DNA of 15,950 nucleotides from Methanosarcinales archaeon. Its GTDB lineage: Archaea; Halobacteriota; Syntropharchaeia; Alkanophagales; Methanospirareceae. The DNA is taken from positions 1-15,950 of the forward strand of contig QMVO01000010.1 in assembly GCA_003661125.1 (NCBI GenBank), in the 5' to 3' direction. A program made the position numbers and the translations under genes. Every line of letters begins with the position of its first letter. The stretch's first letter is position 1. Below the pieces are notes generated by a model that was given only the letters and a program-made list of their open reading frames with translations, had not been told where the DNA came from and did not search any database. Below, in pieces: positions 13,851 through 15,950 of the stretch.

Positions 13851-13961
13851 TTATGAGGCTAACCCCGCTCCATTGCATCCTCCGACATAAATAGTGGCTC
13901 GGACTGGTGCGATGAGGAGAAAGAATGCTGCGACCAGGAATGCAAGTATGAGTTTATTCAC
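13851..13961 (-). CDS. 36-residue peptide with signal sequence
   Basis: A GTG at 13961 follows GAGGTGA (13966-13972) by four bases and encodes a classical export signal: N-K at the start, hydrophobic core LILAFLVAAFFLLIA, and a P-V-R-A cleavage-type end. The predicted mature part would be only TIYVGGCNGAGLAS, with one cysteine, before TAA. A TTTTTATAC box on the minus strand (about 13988-13996) fits a promoter. It begins 60 bases after the FG-GAP gene ends on the same strand. It may be a true small secreted peptide or the start of a secreted protein truncated by frameshift. The following sequence in another frame (about 13750-13870) is also protein-like. Confidence 0.45.
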   Translation of the reverse strand: MNKLILAFLVAAFFLLIAPVRATIYVGGCNGAGLAS

Positions 13962-14021
13962 CTTCTCACCTCTTTATAAGTTTGTGTATAAAAAATAAAA
14001 AAAGAACGGCTTATTTTTCAA

Positions 14022-15065
14022 TCACACACGCATATTCCAAAGCACTTCGCCATCGTATCCTCTTAATGCCTCAAGCTTGCAACATCCAATATTTACTGTC
14101 AGGTCGTTTTCACCATCACCTGTTAAATCACCAGCAGGTTCAGGGAACGCTGCATCGGAGTAATGTTTTCTCCAGCGCTCTGTTCCATCATCCCCATTTA
14201 CTGCAATTACGTCGGATGTCATGGTAACCTTGCCTATTTGCATACTTGCAATCACCACCTCCTCTTTTCCGTCATTGGTTAAATCAACAGGAAGTCCTGC
14301 TACTATATTGTCTTTTGTCCAAAGCACTCTTCCATTGCTCCCGTTTTTTGCAGTTATCTCGCTTGTTACAGTTCCAAATATTGGATTGATCTTTATGGTG
14401 GTTACAAGTATGTCAGTCCTGTTTGCAGAAGTCAAATTCGCTGGAATGCCTGCCAATATCACAATTTCAAACATCTCTCCCCTTTCATATTCGCTCCAAA
14501 ATTCCGTGCCGGTGCATCCATTTACCACAATTACTGCCCCATAACTTATTTCTGGAGGGGGAGGAAGGCACGTTATAATCTCTATAATAACATCTGTCTT
14601 ATTATCGTTGTTTAGATCGCTTACGGGAAGAGCAACAGCGACACAATTCTCAAAGCTTTTGCTCCACAATCTCTCCCCATCACTCCCATCTAATGCAATT
14701 ATATCCGTTGAGATCTCGTTTGTAACAGGATCCGCAGTAGTTACACGCATCAGCACGTCATTGATTGAATCCCCAGTTATATCGCTATATACACAAGCTG
14801 AGATATTTTTAGCTGAGGATACTTGTGTCGCTTTAATCTGCTCAGGTATTGAATACCCCAATGCTGAACTGATTTCTTCAACTGATGGCAATTCACCTTC
14901 AATCAGCGATCTGATGCATTTCTGACTTGCAAATCTCATCATTTCTTCGTTAATCGCTCTCGCCTGTGTATCATTCATTCCCCCTTCATCCGAAACACCG
15001 GGCATCACTAACACCGCTGACATTACCATTATCGCTATTATTGCTGTTGCAAATTTTCTCCTCAT
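14022..15065 (-). CDS. Secreted FG-GAP/VCBS-repeat beta-propeller protein
   Basis: This 347-residue exported protein has a signal peptide (1-25: basic RRK, then hydrophobic AIIAIMVMSAVLVM) and a helical N-terminal segment (about 30-85). Five propeller repeats of roughly 55-60 residues follow. Each has a D-x-T/N-x-D-x-x-x-D calcium-type loop: D95-D103 (DITGDSIND), D150-D158 (DLNNDNKTD), about 212, about 266 (DLTNDGKEE) and about 318 (DLTGDGEND). Each loop is followed by an IxAxxGxDGxxxW strand pair (for example LDGSDGERLWSKSF). Such proteins act outside the cell, often in surface adhesion or binding. The target here is unknown. There is no C-terminal membrane anchor. The start is fixed by AGGAGGTGAT at 15073-15082 and by a stop two codons upstream. 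Confidence 0.85.
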   Translation of the reverse strand: MRRKFATAIIAIMVMSAVLVMPGVSDEGGMNDTQARAINEEMMRFASQKCIRSLIEGELPSVEEISSALGYSIPEQIKATQVSSAKNISACVYSDITGDSINDVLMRVTTADPVTNEISTDIIALDGSDGERLWSKSFENCVAVALPVSDLNNDNKTDVIIEIITCLPPPPEISYGAVIVVNGCTGTEFWSEYERGEMFEIVILAGIPANLTSANRTDILVTTIKINPIFGTVTSEITAKNGSNGRVLWTKDNIVAGLPVDLTNDGKEEVVIASMQIGKVTMTSDVIAVNGDDGTERWRKHYSDAAFPEPAGDLTGDGENDLTVNIGCCKLEALRGYDGEVLWNMRV

Positions 15066-15174
15066 TTTTTATATCACCTCCTAAATTTTTATAACTTGAT
15101 GCGCATCCTACCCATAACAATAAGACAAAACATACAATTACAAAAATCCTTATTATCACACCTATTCGGTCCAC
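14986..15174 (-). CDS. Possible small lipoprotein overlapping the FG-GAP gene start
   Basis: A GTG at 15174 lies six bases after GGAGGTGG (15181-15188) and opens 62 codons. The N-terminus is a strong signal sequence (IGVIIRIFVIVCFVLLLWVGCA) ending in a lipobox-like W-V-G-C with the cysteine at about residue 24, then a polar, Asn/Ser-rich tail. The last 80 bases overlap the FG-GAP gene in another frame, and its ribosome site falls inside this ORF, so translational coupling is possible. An 80-base overlap is unusual. The real product may be shorter, or the ORF may be a leftover. Signal sequence plus ribosome site are the support. Confidence 0.4.
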   Translation of the reverse strand: MDRIGVIIRIFVIVCFVLLLWVGCASSYKNLGGDIKNEEKICNSNNSDNGNVSGVSDARCFG

Positions 15175-15222
15175 GATGATCCACCTCCGTTCTCCTCTTC
15201 TTTTTCTGGATAATATTGCCCA

Positions 15223-15432
15223 TTGTTGTCATCAATCGCCACATTTCCACACACGTCTTCAATACCTGTTCCTACTCCTACTCCTGTATCATCAGAGAAG
15301 GCAATAGATATGGTTACTGGGTTCGATTTCTTTGCTCACCCAGGTCTATGGTTCCTCTTTGGTTGTCTATTCGTAATACTGGCTGTATCCCTTATAGAAT
15401 ATTTTGGAAGGGGAAAGGGAAGAAAAGCTTGA
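15223..15432 (+). pseudogene. Membrane-anchor segment with Pro/Thr linker, probably a gene 3' remnant
   Basis: This plus-strand frame is open from a stop at 15211-15213 and has no ATG until 15310. It encodes a Pro/Thr linker (IPVPTPTPVSSEKAID), a single hydrophobic span (LWFLFGCLFVILAVSLIEYF) and a basic end RGKGRKA before TGA. This linker/transmembrane/basic order is typical of the C-terminal anchor of archaeal surface proteins. The 40-codon form from ATG 15310 has only a weak GAAGG site. The opposite strand at 15187-15330 is also coding-like (VCGNVAIDDNNGQYYPEKEE), so only one of the two readings can be functional. A remnant of a lost surface protein is my preferred view. Confidence 0.4.
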
Positions 15433-15459
15433 ACTGGATTATAAATTCAAATCCTCGCC

Positions 15460-15478
15460 AAATCCTCAGACACTACGG
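15460..15478. repeat. 19-base direct repeat, left copy
   Basis: AAATCCTCAGACACTACGG, 18 of 19 identical to 15826-15844. On the minus strand it carries a CGT AGT GTC TGA reading (RSV-stop), as in the right copy. A 9-base CAAATCCTC is repeated just before it (15448-15456 and 15459-15467). Confidence 0.75.
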
Positions 15479-15513
15479 TCCCATACCTTCATTTCCCTAT
15501 CGCCTTTTTTCAT
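15466..15513 (-). other. 15-codon ORF with strong ribosome site, likely chimeric remnant
   Basis: An ATG at 15513, ten bases after GGAGGGGG (15524-15531), opens a frame encoding MKKGDREMKVWDRSV. It ends in TGA inside the left direct repeat, in the same frame as the end of the MetE-like gene. It looks like the start of one gene joined to the last codons of another by recombination at the repeat. Confidence 0.35.
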
Positions 15514-15562
15514 CTTATCTTCGCCCCCTCCAATTCTTCTCCCCGCCCATCTTTTTTGCTGA

Positions 15563-15814
15563 TCAATATGTTTCCTTGAGATGCTCTAAAACCCATGAAC
15601 GAATGAGAACGCCAATCTCTTTCTCTGCTCCTTTTGCCAATTTCTTCATCTGATTAAAAGTCTCTTCATCCAGTTCTATGGTTAACATCCACTTATGCTT
15701 CAGAGGGCGAGCGAACTTCACCTCTGCGGGCTCAAATTCATCTGCGAACTCCTCAGTATCATGAGTATCCCAAAATTCTGCTTCTTCCTCAACACTTTTA
15801 AATATTGGTATCAT
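15563..15814 (-). CDS. CopG-type (ribbon-helix-helix) antitoxin
   Basis: This 83-residue protein resembles the CopG antitoxin family of type II toxin-antitoxin systems. The N-terminal FKSVEEEAEFWDTHDTEEF motif is characteristic. The C-terminal ribbon-helix-helix follows (strand KWMLTIELDEET at about 41-52, helices NQMKKLAKGA and IGVLIRSWVLEHLK). Antitoxins of this type bind DNA as dimers and neutralise a partner, often a BrnT-like RNase. No toxin gene is visible on either side: the minus strand downstream has only the 15-codon ORF, and upstream is the end of a MetE-like gene. The start is an ATG with a weak CAGGG site, 17 bases after that upstream gene's stop. It may be an orphan regulator. 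Confidence 0.8.
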   Translation of the reverse strand: MIPIFKSVEEEAEFWDTHDTEEFADEFEPAEVKFARPLKHKWMLTIELDEETFNQMKKLAKGAEKEIGVLIRSWVLEHLKETY

Positions 15815-15825
15815 TATACCCTGTT

Positions 15826-15844
15826 AAATCATCAGACACTACGG
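15826..15844. repeat. 19-base direct repeat, right copy
   Basis: AAATCATCAGACACTACGG, one mismatch to 15460-15478. It covers the last codons and stop of the MetE-like gene. The two copies are 366 bases apart and enclose the antitoxin gene. Confidence 0.75.
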
Positions 15845-15950
15845 GGACCATTATAAAACTCCTTTATCCCTACAGACGTATTTTTCAAAACCAGATACGC
15901 CAGTTCCTGATTGGGAAAAGGACCCAATCCACAATCCGGTCCCACATATC
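15832..15950 (-). CDS. C-terminus of MetE-like (cobalamin-independent) methionine synthase (cut by window edge)
   Basis: The minus strand from the window edge to TGA at 15834-15832 gives 38 residues, starting YVGPDCGLGPFPNQELAYLV and ending NGPRSV. The P-D-C-G-L motif followed by an aromatic, helical ELAYLVLKN segment matches the last zinc-ligand region of MetE-type methyltransferases, where the cysteine binds the zinc that activates homocysteine. Only this tail is seen, so another TIM-barrel zinc methyltransferase of the same superfamily is possible. Its stop codon lies inside the right direct repeat, and the antitoxin gene begins 17 bases downstream. Confidence 0.6.
   Translation of the reverse strand, partial: YVGPDCGLGPFPNQELAYLVLKNTSVGIKEFYNGPRSV

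Larger units (their letters stand above)
13412..14021. other. 610-base stretch without a full-length gene
   Basis: Between leuS and the FG-GAP gene there is no long reading frame. The stretch holds three short minus-strand coding-like ORFs in different frames (listed separately), in the same orientation as the FG-GAP gene upstream of them. Bases 13412-13494 show nothing I can identify. The pattern fits either a row of very small genes or remnants of longer genes broken by frameshifts. Confidence 0.5.

Noticed and set aside
13556..13894. 112-codon plus-strand frame between leuS and the FG-GAP gene
   Set aside because: The opposite strand carries the better coding signals (ribosome sites, signal peptide); this frame is Ser/His/Cys-rich and lacks a ribosome site.
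1..15950. CRISPR array or long tandem repeat
   Set aside because: No regularly spaced direct repeats were found; the only notable repeat is the 19-base pair at 15460/15826.

Overview
The window reads as a chromosome segment of a euryarchaeon, about 45% G+C by eye. The archaeal markers are a bifunctional FBP aldolase/phosphatase, the tRNA Psi54 methyltransferase TrmY, an archaeal P1/L12 stalk protein, a geranylgeranyl reductase for ether lipids, an archaeal-type leucyl-tRNA synthetase and a PAC2-family protein. TATA-type promoters and strong GGAGG ribosome sites fit this. The gene styles (zinc-finger/TPR fusion, FG-GAP secreted protein, DUF2325 protein) recall uncultured methane-oxidising or methanogenic lineages such as ANME-1, but that assignment is inference.

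Layout. 1-716: C-terminal part of a DDE-type transposase, running off the left edge, then about 230 bases of debris. 856-936 is a possible tiny ORF. 950-4884: a minus-strand block holding a zinc-finger/TPR protein with a coding-like fragment just upstream of it, FBP aldolase/phosphatase, a small TPR protein and a HAD phosphatase-like protein. 4885-7021: a divergent promoter and a DtxR/MntR-type metal regulator, then a 53-residue protein of unknown function and a coiled-coil DUF2325 protein with a CxxCxxCxxC cluster. A TTAGG-N4-CCTAA palindrome lies at the predicted start of transcription of that pair. 7022-7608: P1/L12 and tRNA-Glu(TTC). 7664-9156: TrmY and a PAC2 protein on the minus strand. 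9305-13411: geranylgeranyl reductase and LeuS on the plus strand. 13412-15562: an accessory stretch with small signal-peptide or lipobox ORFs, one intact secreted FG-GAP protein and several broken coding-like pieces. 15460-15950: a CopG-type antitoxin without a visible toxin, lying between two near-identical 19-base direct repeats. One repeat contains the stop codon of a MetE-like gene that enters from the right edge.

How the genes may work together. The core genes (gluconeogenesis, lipid saturation, translation, tRNA modification) are housekeeping and mostly have their own promoters. The most promising unit for something undescribed is the metal-regulator locus 4929-7021. The regulator has D8, E11, H77, C99, E102 and H103 in the metal-site positions, a mix of the manganese-type (MntR) and iron-type (DtxR) ligand sets. 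Operator-like half-sites lie at its own promoter and at that of the downstream small protein/DUF2325 pair, so a metal-controlled operon is proposed. The right-hand end looks like a site of insertion and decay.
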